61,718 nucleotides of DNA from Streptomyces smaragdinus (GTDB lineage Bacteria > Actinomycetota > Actinomycetes > Streptomycetales > Streptomycetaceae), in assembly GCF_009604385.1 (NCBI RefSeq), contig NZ_WEGJ01000040.1:1-61718 (forward strand), written 5' to 3'. The notes beneath the pieces were generated by a model. The model was not told the DNA's origin. It searched no databases and saw only the letters and a list, made by a program, of their open reading frames with translations. This document shows, piece after piece, positions 7,093 through 15,762 of this stretch (positions within the stretch are counted from its first letter, which is position 1; the number at the start of each line of letters is the position of its first letter). The position numbers and the translations under genes were made by a program.

Positions 7093-8915
7093 CAGGAACA
7101 GCACCATCCGACATCTCACGCCGGCGGCTCTTCCAGGTCCTGGGGCTCGGCGCGGTGGCCGTCGCGGGCGTCCCCGGGCTGGCCGCCTGCAGCAAGGCCG
7201 ACCCCAAGGACGACGACAAGAAGTCGAGCGGCGAGTTCCACGGCGCGTACCCCTTCAACAAGCCGCCGGACGGCCACTTCAACCGCGGCGGCGGCCCCAA
7301 CGGCCTGGCCCCGGTTGCCATGTACCTGCTTGACGGCCCGTACTCGGACCTCATCCACATGCCGGGCGCCCTGTGGGAGTGGGAGGCCAAGAAGTGGGTG
7401 TACTACCTGGCCGAGAGCTCCGAGTTCTCCGCGGACTTCTCCACCTTCACGGTGAAGCTGCGCGCGGGCCTGAAGTGGTCCGACGGCAAGGAGCTCACGT
7501 CGCAGGACTATCTGACGACGATGTACGTCCAGTGGATCCAGAACTCGCCGTCCTGGGCGTCGATCGACAAGATCGAGGCGCCCGACAAGCAGACCTTCGT
7601 GGTCACGCTGAAGTCCCCGGCGGCCATCATCGACCGCTACATCCTGAAGAGCGCCGTCATCGACACCGGCACCTACGGTGACTTCGCGAACCGGGCGAAG
7701 GCGCTGGTCGAGTCGGGCAAGGCGACCGACAGCCCGGAGGCCGTCGCGCTGAACAAGGAGTTCAACGCGTTCCGCCCGAAGGGGATCGTGGCGTCCGGCC
7801 CCTTCACGGTGGACCCGAAGCTGATCACCGCCGCCAAGCTCACGCTGGTGAAGAACGAGAACGGCTACCGCGCCGGCGACGTCAAGTTCGACAAGATCAT
7901 CCTGTTCAACGGGGAGACCCCGGACGTGGCGCCCCTGGTGGAGTCAAAGGACGTCGACTACGCCACCCACGGCTTCACCCCCGCGCAGGAGAAGGCCTTC
8001 GAGAGTGTCGGCTACCGCATCATGCGCCCGCCGACGTACAGCGGCCCGGCCCTGTTCATCAACCACGACAAGGTGAAGGCGTTCTCCGACAAGCGCGCCC
8101 GGCAGGCCCTGGCGCACGTCATCAAGCGCGGCGACGCGGGCGCGGTGGCCCTCGGGGACTCCGGAAAGGCCGTGGACTTCATGGCCGGCTTCTCCGACGT
8201 CCAGGTGCCGGACTGGCTGTCGGCGGAGGACCAGGGCAAGCTCAACAAGTACGAGAACGACCTGGCGAAGGCCGAGGACCTGCTCACCCAGGCCGGGTGG
8301 AAGAAGAAGGGCGACAGCTGGCAGACGCCGGACGGCAAGACCGCCGAGTTCGTCATCTCCTACCCGTCGGACTTCGCCGACTGGTCGGCCGCCGGGGACA
8401 ACGTGGCCGAGCAGCTGAGCGACTTCGGCATCAAGGTCACCCCCAAGGGCCAGAAGTTCGAGTCGTACAACCCCGAGGTCGACAAGGGGAACTTCGAGCT
8501 GGCGATCCACGCCTGGGGCGCCTCGCAGCACCCCCACCCGCACTTCTCGTTCTCGGCGGACCTCTTCGTCCACAACATCCCGATCGCGCGGAACGCGGGC
8601 GGCCGGGGCATGGGCTTCGAGCTCAAGGTGGACTCGGACACCATGGGCAAGCTGGACCTGGAGGCCGTGGTCAACGACGCGGGCCGCGGTCTGGACGAGG
8701 CCGAGCAGAAGAAGAACGTCACGAAGGCGGCGCTGGTCTTCAACGAGCTGCTGCCGATCATCCCGCTGTTCGAGCGGTACGGGAACAACCCGGTGCTCGA
8801 GGGCACCCGGGTGGCGAAGTTCCCGGCGGACAGCGACCCGATGATGAAGAACGCCCCGTACGGCGACAACGCCGTCGTGATGGGCATCCTGGGCGGCACG
8901 ATCACCCCCGCCTGA
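7089..8915 (+). CDS. Peptide ABC transporter substrate-binding lipoprotein (SBP family 5)
   Basis: 608 aa from ATG 7089 (GAGGGGA just upstream). The N-terminus has a twin-arginine-like SRRRLFQVLG stretch and a lipobox LAAC at residues 31-34, so it is probably exported by Tat or Sec, lipidated on Cys34 and anchored outside the membrane. The mature part follows the SBP_bac_5 plan, with features such as LRAGLKWSDGKELTSQDY and a long C-terminal domain. It captures the substrate and delivers it to the two permeases. It is the last gene of the operon, and a strong terminator follows 10 bases later. Lgt, the enzyme that lipidates such proteins, is encoded immediately beyond. Confidence 0.93.
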   Translation: MTGTAPSDISRRRLFQVLGLGAVAVAGVPGLAACSKADPKDDDKKSSGEFHGAYPFNKPPDGHFNRGGGPNGLAPVAMYLLDGPYSDLIHMPGALWEWEAKKWVYYLAESSEFSADFSTFTVKLRAGLKWSDGKELTSQDYLTTMYVQWIQNSPSWASIDKIEAPDKQTFVVTLKSPAAIIDRYILKSAVIDTGTYGDFANRAKALVESGKATDSPEAVALNKEFNAFRPKGIVASGPFTVDPKLITAAKLTLVKNENGYRAGDVKFDKIILFNGETPDVAPLVESKDVDYATHGFTPAQEKAFESVGYRIMRPPTYSGPALFINHDKVKAFSDKRARQALAHVIKRGDAGAVALGDSGKAVDFMAGFSDVQVPDWLSAEDQGKLNKYENDLAKAEDLLTQAGWKKKGDSWQTPDGKTAEFVISYPSDFADWSAAGDNVAEQLSDFGIKVTPKGQKFESYNPEVDKGNFELAIHAWGASQHPHPHFSFSADLFVHNIPIARNAGGRGMGFELKVDSDTMGKLDLEAVVNDAGRGLDEAEQKKNVTKAALVFNELLPIIPLFERYGNNPVLEGTRVAKFPADSDPMMKNAPYGDNAVVMGILGGTITPA

Positions 8916-8924
8916 CAGGTACGC

Positions 8925-8961
8925 GAGAGGGGGCCGGCGCACGATGCGCCGGCCCCCTCTC
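8925..8961 (+). terminator. Perfect 17-bp terminator hairpin after the peptide ABC operon
   Basis: GAGAGGGGGCCGGCGCA (8925-8941) pairs perfectly with 8945-8961 around a 3-base loop (CGA). It lies between two converging genes, the ABC operon and lgt, and can serve both strands. There is no T-run, which is usual for GC-rich actinobacteria. Confidence 0.85.
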
Positions 8962-8992
8962 GGTGTCCGGGTCGGGCCCCTGGCCCCGCGGA

Positions 8993-10024
8993 TCAGGACT
9001 TGGACGCGGCGTCCGCACCCTCGTTCTCGGCGGGCGAGTCGTCGCCCTCGGCGGCGTCCTTGCCCTCGGGAGCGTCGTCGCCGTCCTCGGAGCCGGCAGC
9101 CTCCTCATCGGCGTCGTCACCCTTGGTGAGCACCACGGACTCGTCGTCCCCGTCGTCCCCGTCGTCCTTCCCGCCCGTCTCGGCGGCGGCCTTGGCGTCG
9201 GCTCCCCGCTCGGGCTCCACGACGGCCTCCCGCCCCGGACGCATCCGGGCGGAAAGGATCATGTAAACGACCGCGAGGACGAAGACGACGATCGACGTCC
9301 ACACGTTCAGCCGGATGCCCAGGAACGGCTCGTGCGCCTCGTCGATCCGCAGATACTCGATCCAGCCGCGGCCGGCGCAGTACAGCGCGACGTAGAGCGC
9401 GAAGGCCCGCCCGTGACCCATCTTGAAGCGGCGGTCCGCCCAAATGACGACGAGGGCCACACCGACGCACCACAGCGACTCGTACAGGAACGTCGGGTGA
9501 TACAGACCGGGCACCCGCTCACCGTCGGCGCGGGTGATCTTCAGCGCCCAGGGAAGCGTGGTCTCCCTGCCGTAGAGCTCCTGGTTGAACCAGTTGCCCC
9601 ACCGGCCGAGGGCCTGGGCGAGGGCGATACCGGGCGCGACGGCGTCCGCGTACGCGGGCAGCGGGATGCCGCGCAGCCGGCAGCCGATCCAGGCTCCGAC
9701 CGCGCCGAGGGCGATGGCGCCCCAGATACCGAGGCCGCCCTCCCAGATCTTGAAGGCGTCGACCCAGTTGCCGTCCTTGCCGAAGTACGGCTCGTACGTC
9801 GTGATGACGTGGTAGAGCCGGCCTCCGACGAGGCCGAAGGGGACCGCCCAGATGGCGATGTCGGTAACGGTGGTCCGCTTGCCGCCGCGCGCCTCCCAGC
9901 GCCGTCCGCCGAGCCAGATGGCGACGAAGATGCCGGCGAGGATGCAGAAGGCGTAGCCGCGGAGCGGAACGGCGCCGATGTGCCACACGCCGTTGTCAGG
10001 GCTGGGGATATAAGCGATGTCCAT
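8993..10024 (-). CDS. lgt: Prolipoprotein diacylglyceryl transferase
   Basis: 343 aa, start ATG 10024. This membrane enzyme moves diacylglycerol from phosphatidylglycerol to the lipobox Cys of prolipoproteins. Several membrane helices run along residues 1-265, with the Lgt signature visible as GRWGNWFNQELYG and a typical N-terminal IGAVPLRGYAF segment. The last ~75 residues are a soluble, very acidic tail rich in Asp, Glu, Ala and Gly, longer than in E. coli Lgt but common in actinobacteria. It lies next to a DsbA-like gene and trpA, the usual Streptomyces neighbourhood. A weak promoter is possible in the 112-base gap upstream. Confidence 0.96.
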   Translation of the reverse strand: MDIAYIPSPDNGVWHIGAVPLRGYAFCILAGIFVAIWLGGRRWEARGGKRTTVTDIAIWAVPFGLVGGRLYHVITTYEPYFGKDGNWVDAFKIWEGGLGIWGAIALGAVGAWIGCRLRGIPLPAYADAVAPGIALAQALGRWGNWFNQELYGRETTLPWALKITRADGERVPGLYHPTFLYESLWCVGVALVVIWADRRFKMGHGRAFALYVALYCAGRGWIEYLRIDEAHEPFLGIRLNVWTSIVVFVLAVVYMILSARMRPGREAVVEPERGADAKAAAETGGKDDGDDGDDESVVLTKGDDADEEAAGSEDGDDAPEGKDAAEGDDSPAENEGADAASKS

Positions 10025-10092
10025 GGCGCTCCGACCGTATCGTGCCGGGCAGGGCCTGTGACAACCCGCCTCACAACGTCTGGATAACTCCT

Positions 10093-10123
10093 GCGGCCCC
10101 GCCCGGGTTCCGGACGGGGTCGC
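10093..10123 (-). terminator. Hairpin terminator after the DsbA-like gene
   Basis: GCGGCCCCG (10093-10101) pairs with CGGGGTCGC (10115-10123) through eight normal pairs and one G-T pair. The loop holds a further CCGG pairing. It lies just downstream of the minus-strand DsbA-like gene and before lgt, suggesting that lgt has its own promoter. Confidence 0.55.
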
Positions 10124-10136
10124 GGGACCGCAAGTG

Positions 10137-10907
10137 TCAGGCCTTCCCGGCCTCGGCGACGAGCGACTTCAGCCTGTCGGGGGTGAGGTCCGAGCCCTGC
10201 CCGTAAATGTTCTTGCCATCCAGAAGCACGGTCGGCGTCCCGCTGTGACCGGAGTCACGGAAGGCGTTGTCGGACCGCTTGACCCAGGAGTCGTACGTAC
10301 CGTCGTCGACGCACTTGCGGAAGGCGGCGCCGTCGAGCCCGCCGGCCGTCTTCGCGAGGTCCAGCAGCTTGCCGTTGTCGGCGAAGGCGTCATCGGTCTC
10401 CGGCGGCTGGTTGGCGTAGAGCACATCGTGATAGGCCCGGAACCGCCCCCGGTCGGAGGCACAGGCGGCGGCATTGGCCGAACGCAGCGACCCCTCACCA
10501 CCCAGATTGCCGTCGATCAGGGTGACCAGCCGGTACTCGGTCTTCAGCTGCCCGCTGTCCACGAGCTCGTGGATGGTCTTGCTGAAGCCCTTCTCGAACG
10601 CGGCACAGGCCGGACACCGGAAGTCCTCGTAAACGGTGAGCGTCGCAGGCGCACCACTCTTCCCGTCGAGAATCGCCAGCCGGTCCTTCCCCGTGACCCC
10701 CCGCGGATAAGCCTGGGGGCTGCCGCGCCCGTCGTCCTTGCTGTTGGTCACCACGGCGGCGGCGATCCCGGCGACCGCCAGCACACCCACGACGGACAGC
10801 AGCGCCAGCAGCGTCCGCCTCCGCCGGTGCGCAGCCGCCTGCCGCTCCCGCTCGACCGCCAGCCGCTCCCGGGCGGCCCGTTTGCCCTCGCTGTTCTTCG
10901 CACTCAC
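10137..10907 (-). CDS. Membrane-anchored DsbA-like thioredoxin-fold protein (copy 1)
   Basis: 256 aa from ATG 10907. The basic N-terminal cytoplasmic segment (SEGKRAARERL...) is followed by one membrane helix (LLALLSVVGVLAVAGIAAAVV) and an extracytoplasmic DsbA-like domain. The active-site motif is CPAC in YEDFRCPACAAFEKGF, and the later segment SGTPTVLLDGK carries the cis-Pro typical of thioredoxin folds. Its likely role is redox chemistry or folding of exported proteins. A close paralogue with CPVC lies at 53897-54682 and shares the KRAARxRL start and the same layout. The gene is divergent from the small membrane gene at 10986. Confidence 0.9.
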   Translation of the reverse strand: MSAKNSEGKRAARERLAVERERQAAAHRRRRTLLALLSVVGVLAVAGIAAAVVTNSKDDGRGSPQAYPRGVTGKDRLAILDGKSGAPATLTVYEDFRCPACAAFEKGFSKTIHELVDSGQLKTEYRLVTLIDGNLGGEGSLRSANAAACASDRGRFRAYHDVLYANQPPETDDAFADNGKLLDLAKTAGGLDGAAFRKCVDDGTYDSWVKRSDNAFRDSGHSGTPTVLLDGKNIYGQGSDLTPDRLKSLVAEAGKA

Positions 10908-10985
10908 GTGGGGCTCAACGAGAACGCCCCGGGCACGTCACGGCCCCCGCGCTATCGTGACGGCACGAACCGTTTGGGGGACGTG

Positions 10986-11288
10986 ATGGCGGAGAGCCCG
11001 CAGGACGACAAGCTGCCCGACGACATATGGGCGAAATTCCAGGACGACTCCTGGGCGCGGACATCAAACGCCCCGAAGGAACCCTCGGCCAGAGCCCGCA
11101 TGGTCACGGACCGCCTCCGCCACGAGGAGGCATCGACCCCCCGCCCCCGCAAACCACGCAAACCCCGCCCCCGCTACCTCCGCTGGCAGGGCGGCCTCCG
11201 CCCCTGGGCCATAGGCACGGCAGCACTGGGAGGCGTCGTACTCCTGTCCTGGCTGGCGGCGCAGATCCCCCCGCACTGGATCTTCTGA
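10986..11288 (+). CDS. Small hypothetical membrane protein
   Basis: 100 aa from ATG 10986, or GTG 10983 one codon earlier; a GGGGG run ends a few bases before. Residues 1-45 are polar and charged (MAESPQDDKLPDDIWAKF), followed by a Pro/Arg/Lys-rich linker around residues 50-66. One C-terminal membrane helix (WAIGTAALGGVVLLSWLAAQ) ends in PPHWIF. I do not recognise the family. It sits between the divergent DsbA-like gene and the converging trpA, so it is a single-gene unit. The repeat-rich spacer at 11289-11611 follows. Confidence 0.75.
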   Translation: MAESPQDDKLPDDIWAKFQDDSWARTSNAPKEPSARARMVTDRLRHEEASTPRPRKPRKPRPRYLRWQGGLRPWAIGTAALGGVVLLSWLAAQIPPHWIF

Positions 11289-11301
11289 CCGGAAAAACAC
11301 G

Positions 11302-11460
11302 AACCGCACCCGCCGACGCAACAAGACGCCGGGCCGCAGCACTGCCGGAAAAGAAACAAACCGCACCCGCCGACGCAACAAGACGGCGGACCGCAGCACT
11401 GCCGGAAAGAAGCAAACCGCACCCGCCGACGCAACGAGGGGACGGGCCGCAGCAGTGGCG
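11302..11460. repeat. Tandem repeat, about 57-bp unit, three copies
   Basis: Three near-identical units begin at 11302, 11359 and 11415, each opening with AACCGCACCCGCCGACGCAA and containing CCGCAGCA. The unit spacing is 57 then 56 bases. The third copy diverges in its second half, where it merges with the left arm of the long inverted repeat at 11438. There are no unique spacers, so this is not CRISPR. Confidence 0.85.
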
Positions 11461-11526
11461 GAGCGTGGCCCGGCACCGAGACCAAGATCTCCACGTCCAG
11501 CGGAGCCACTGCTGCGGCCCGTCCCC
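11438..11526. repeat. Perfect 22-bp inverted repeat with 45-base loop
   Basis: The arms at 11438-11459 and 11505-11526 are perfect reverse complements; the core is GGGCCGCAGCAGTGGC. The loop includes ACCAAGATCT. It lies between the converging small membrane gene and trpA and could act as a two-way terminator. The gap 11289-11611 holds only this, the tandem repeat and the next element. Confidence 0.85.
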
Positions 11527-11547
11527 GGACACACGACGCCGATCAGC

Positions 11548-11607
11548 CCGCCCGGCGTTTGAGGGCAAGGCGCGAAGCGCCGACGGGGTCTGGGGCGGAG
11601 CCCCAGA
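11548..11607. repeat. Streptomyces-type dispersed intergenic element with two hairpins
   Basis: The string CGGCGTTTGAGG is followed by a hairpin GGCGC-GAA-GCGCC (11569-11581) and a second hairpin TCTGGGGC-GGA-GCCCCAGA (11589-11607). From general knowledge this wording is scattered through many Streptomyces genomes behind genes. The second hairpin ends 4 bases before the trpA stop and probably terminates trpBA transcription on the minus strand. Confidence 0.7.
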
Positions 11608-11611
11608 AACG

Positions 11612-12426
11612 TCACCCCCTGCGGACCCCCGCAGCAAGCTCACCGGCAAGCGCCCGAACCGCCGCCAGCCCCGCCGAACGATCGGAACCGGCGTCAAGCA
11701 ACCGCGCGACAAAGGCGGAGCCCACGATCACGCCATCGGCAAACGACGCCACCTCCGAAGCCTGGGCAGCGTTGGAAACCCCCAGCCCCACACACACCGG
11801 CAACGCCGTAACGGCCCGAGTCCGCCGCACAAGATCGGCCGCCTGCTCCCCCACGGAGGCCCGCGTACCGGTAACCCCCATCAGGGAAGCCGCGTACACG
11901 AACCCCGACCCAGCAGCAGTGATCTTCGCCAGCCGCGAATCCCGGCTGGACGGCGCGACGACAAACACCGTGGCCAGCCCGAACTTCTCCGCGGCGGCCC
12001 GCCACACAGCGGACTCCTCCACCGGCAGATCCGGCAAAATGCACCCGGCCCCCCCGGCGGCCGCGAGATCTTCGGCAAACCGCTCGACCCCGTACCGGTC
12101 CACAGGATTCCAGTACGTCATCACCAGCACAGGCGCGGACGTCCGCCGATAAACCTCGGCCACGGTCCGAAGCACATCAACGATCTTCAGCCCACCCCGC
12201 AGCGCGATATCGTCCGCGGTCTGAATCACAGGCCCGTCGAGCACCGGATCGGAGTGCGGCAGCCCGACCTCGACCACATCGCACCCCCCCTCCAGCATGG
12301 CGACGAGCGCCTCGATCCCCCCGTCCACATCGGGGAACCCGGCCGGCAGATACCCGACCAGCGCCGCCCGCCCCTCGGCCGAGGCCGAGGCGAGGACCGA
12401 GTCCAGCGAAGAAATGTTCCCGCGAG

Positions 12427-12430
<4 letters not shown>
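11612..12430 (-). CDS. trpA: Tryptophan synthase alpha chain
   Basis: 272 aa from GTG 12430, overlapping the trpB stop (GTGA). The alpha subunit cleaves indole-3-glycerol phosphate to indole and glyceraldehyde-3-phosphate; indole passes through a tunnel to TrpB. The catalytic Glu lies in VVEVGLPHSDP and the loop-2 Asp in PDLPVEES. The phosphate-binding end is marked by VGLGVSNAAQ and DGVIVGSAFV. The overlap with trpB favours equal output of the alpha2beta2 complex. It is the last gene of the trpC-M-B-A unit. Confidence 0.97.
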
Positions 12431-13662
<1,232 letters not shown>

Positions 13663-13679
13663 CCGAGGCTCCTTCTGCG

Positions 13680-13736
13680 CTGCATTATTCCGGGGGCAAC
13701 CCCCGGACCCCCGGCCGACAAGCAGTGGTCGGCCGG
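13680..13736 (-). promoter_or_regulatory. Two hairpins in the trpB leader, related to a second intergenic element
   Basis: Hairpin 1 is CCGGGGG-CAA-CCCCCGG (13690-13706). Hairpin 2 is CCGGCCGAC (13711-13719) with GTCGGCCGG (13728-13736). The segment 13680-13719, which begins CTGCATTATTCCGGGGG, recurs with few changes at 26863-26903. On the minus strand the hairpins come 20-75 bases before the trpB start and could form an attenuator or an RNA-processing site. There is no U-run after either. Confidence 0.5.
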
Positions 13737-13799
13737 AGTGATCGGAGCACCGTCACAGAAACGGGGCGACGGTGGCGTAGGGGACAGGTCTGCGGGGCG

Positions 13800-13952
13800 T
13801 CAGCCCCGCCGTCCCCCGCGCCATCGGCGCCCGTTGATCTGTCCGGGCTCGGCCCCGATGTGGTAGCGGACGCGCCGGCCGCGGATCCGGCGCGCGGGCG
13901 CGCGACAGCCACGGGGCCGGCAGCCCCGGGCGAGTCGCGCACAGATTCTCAT
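13800..13952 (-). CDS. trpM: TrpM-like small tryptophan-biosynthesis modulator
   Basis: 50 aa from ATG 13952 to TGA at 13800-13802, lying between trpC and trpB. The protein is extremely Arg/Cys/Gly-rich: ARLARGCRPRGCRAPARR near the start, then VRYHIGAEPGQINGRRWRGG. This matches what I recall of TrpM, the small protein encoded between trpC and trpB in S. coelicolor that affects tryptophan synthesis and development. A GGAG lies about 12 bases upstream, inside the end of trpC. Its stop sits in a hairpin GCGGGGC-GTCA-GCCCCGC (13792-13809). A longer overlapping frame (13685-13942) is Pro/Ala-rich noise. Confidence 0.8.
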   Translation of the reverse strand: MRICARLARGCRPRGCRAPARRIRGRRVRYHIGAEPGQINGRRWRGGRRG

Positions 13953-13960
13953 ACGAAAAG

Positions 13961-14770
13961 TCAGCTCCGCCCGTGCCGCAGCGCCGGGTGCGCGCCCGCC
14001 GCCACCAGGTCGGCGACCGCGGTGCGCGGGTCCTTGCCGGTGACCAGGGACTCGCCGACGAGGACGGCGTCCGCGCCGTCGTTGGCGTACGCGATGAGGT
14101 CGTGCGGCCCGCGGACGCCGGACTCGGCGACCGTGACGATCCCGGCGGGAATCTCGGGGGCGACGCGGCCGAAGGTCGAGCGGTCGACCTCGAGCGTCTT
14201 GAGGTTACGGGCGTTCACGCCGACGATCTTCGCACCTGCGGCGACGGCCCGTTCGGCCTCCTCCTCGTCGTGCGCCTCGACGAGCGGGGTGAGCCCGATG
14301 GACTCGGCCCGCTCGATGAGGGAGACGAGGGCCTCCTGCTCCAGCGCGGCGACGATGAGCAGCGCCAGGTCGGCGCCGTACGCGCGGGCCTCCCAGAGCT
14401 GGTAGGCGGTGACGATGAAGTCCTTGCGCAGGACGGGGATGTCGACCTTGGCGCGGACTGCCTCGAGGTCGGCGAGGGAGCCGCCGAAGCGGCGCTGCTC
14501 GGTGAGCACGGAGATGACGGCCGCGCCCCCGGCCTCGTAGTCGGCGGCGAGCGCCGCGGGGTCGGCGATGGCGGCCAGCGCGCCCTTGGACGGGCTGGAG
14601 CGCTTGACCTCGCAGATCACCCGTACCGAGTCGCCCTTCAGGGCGGCGACGCCGTCACGGGCGGACGGTGCGCGGGCGGCACGTTCCTTGAGCTCCTCGA
14701 GGCTGACCCGCGCCTGCCGCTCGGCGAGGTCCTCCCGGACGCCGTCGATGATCTCGTCGAGCACACTCAC
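13961..14770 (-). CDS. trpC: Indole-3-glycerol phosphate synthase
   Basis: 269 aa from GTG 14770 (SVLDEII...), preceded by AAGGAGG at 9 bases; the frame is open further upstream but that part is proline-rich with no start signal. The enzyme decarboxylates and closes the ring of CdRP to give indole-glycerol phosphate. The catalytic segments EVKRSSPSKG and VLRKDF are present, as are NARNLKTLEVD and ESGV. A possible -10 TACCAT (minus strand, 14810-14815) lies about 40 bases upstream. A 24-codon minus-strand frame beginning MRALRPWP stops inside the trpC start (GTGA) but holds only one Trp codon. Confidence 0.96.
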   Translation of the reverse strand: MSVLDEIIDGVREDLAERQARVSLEELKERAARAPSARDGVAALKGDSVRVICEVKRSSPSKGALAAIADPAALAADYEAGGAAVISVLTEQRRFGGSLADLEAVRAKVDIPVLRKDFIVTAYQLWEARAYGADLALLIVAALEQEALVSLIERAESIGLTPLVEAHDEEEAERAVAAGAKIVGVNARNLKTLEVDRSTFGRVAPEIPAGIVTVAESGVRGPHDLIAYANDGADAVLVGESLVTGKDPRTAVADLVAAGAHPALRHGRS

Positions 14771-14905
14771 GGGAGCGGACCTCCTTGAGGGGGGTGTGGG
14801 GCATCTGTGATGGTATCCGGCCACGGGCGAAGGGCCCGCATCCGGTTGACGGCGTCCCGGGTGGTGGACACGGACGGGTGCCCCGGGGGCGGCCGGCCAG
14901 GGGGT

Positions 14906-15328
14906 TCAGGGGGCGAGGACATGGCCGAAGGGGAGGTTGCGTACGACGGTGAACGCGACCATGAGGGCGCCTGCCGCCCAGCCGTGCGCCGTGCGCACCG
15001 GGAGCGTGAGCTCGCGGTCGCGGGCGGCGGCCAGGGCCCAGGCGGTGAGGACGAAGAGGGTGGCGGCGACGGCGGCGAGGGCCAGCGCGTTGGCGCCGGC
15101 GGCTCCGGCGAGGTCGCCGTGGGTGAGGGCGTGCACGCTGCGCAGACCGCCGCAGCCGGGGCAGTACCGGCCGGTGAGGGCCAGGACGGGGCAGCCGGGG
15201 TAGTGGCCGGGCTCGTTCGGGTCGACGGCCGCGACATAGGCCGCGGCCCCGGCGGCCAGCGCCAGGGCCGTCCCGGGTCCCGCCAGCCGGCGGACGAGGG
15301 CGGGAGCGGGGCGGGGGGTGTCGGGCAC
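14906..15328 (-). CDS. DUF2752 membrane protein
   Basis: 140 aa from GTG 15328 (GGGAG about 9 bases upstream); GTG 15349 is possible but has no good ribosome site. The DUF2752 hallmark is clear: CPVLALTGRYCPGCGGLRSVHALTHGDL contains two Cys motifs (CP and CPGCGG) after a first membrane helix. Two further helices follow. The function is unknown; the Cys-rich loop suggests metal or redox binding. The gene is regularly found near trp genes in actinobacteria. It is 135 bases before trpC on the same strand. Confidence 0.85.
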   Translation of the reverse strand: MPDTPRPAPALVRRLAGPGTALALAAGAAAYVAAVDPNEPGHYPGCPVLALTGRYCPGCGGLRSVHALTHGDLAGAAGANALALAAVAATLFVLTAWALAAARDRELTLPVRTAHGWAAGALMVAFTVVRNLPFGHVLAP

Positions 15329-15395
15329 CCCCCGATTCTCCCGCCGCACGCCTCGTACCGCTACGCGGTCGCCGCCGGCGAGGTCCCCCGGAGGG

Positions 15396-15629
15396 TCACT
15401 CCGCGGTGCGGACCGGGGTGGCGTCCGGCTTGCCCATGCCCGCGGCGCTCATCACGCCGCCGACGACGGCGGCGAGGCCGATGACGCCGATGCTGGCCCA
15501 GAAGCCGACCGGCGAGCCGGCGACCAGGAAGTAGCCGCCGGCGAGGAAGCCCACGAACGCGATGATCACGCCGGTCCACGCCGCCGGCGTGTGGCCGTGG
15601 TCGGTGCCGTGGCCGTTGCTGTCCGCCAT
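15396..15629 (-). CDS. HGxxPAAW-family small membrane protein
   Basis: 77 aa from ATG 15629 with AGGAG upstream. The N-terminus carries HGHTPAAW, which gives the family its name, followed by two membrane helices (WTGVIIAFVGFLAGGYFLVAG and the GFWASIGVIGLAAVVGGVM region) and a short polar tail. The role is unknown. It belongs to the trp-linked group of small membrane proteins that lies between trpE and trpC in Streptomyces. Confidence 0.85.
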   Translation of the reverse strand: MADSNGHGTDHGHTPAAWTGVIIAFVGFLAGGYFLVAGSPVGFWASIGVIGLAAVVGGVMSAAGMGKPDATPVRTAE

Positions 15630-15762
15630 GAGTGCTCCTTGCCGAGGTACGAGAAGGGTTGACGTGTGTGTCGGTCGGGGCCGGTACACGGCCCCGGTCG
15701 GGGCGGCTGTACGGCTCCCCTCTCATTGTCCCCGATCGGAGTAACGCCCCGGCCCCCGGGGG

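Noticed and set aside
11302..11460. Possible CRISPR array
   Set aside because: Three tandem copies of about 57 bases without unique spacers and no cas genes nearby.
13685..13942. 85-codon minus-strand frame between trpC and trpB
   Set aside because: Pro/Ala/Gly noise; the overlapping 50-codon frame gives a TrpM-like protein and is preferred.
14767..14845. Tryptophan leader peptide (attenuator) before trpC
   Set aside because: A 24-codon frame does overlap the trpC start, but it has a single Trp codon and no ribosome site or alternative hairpins.
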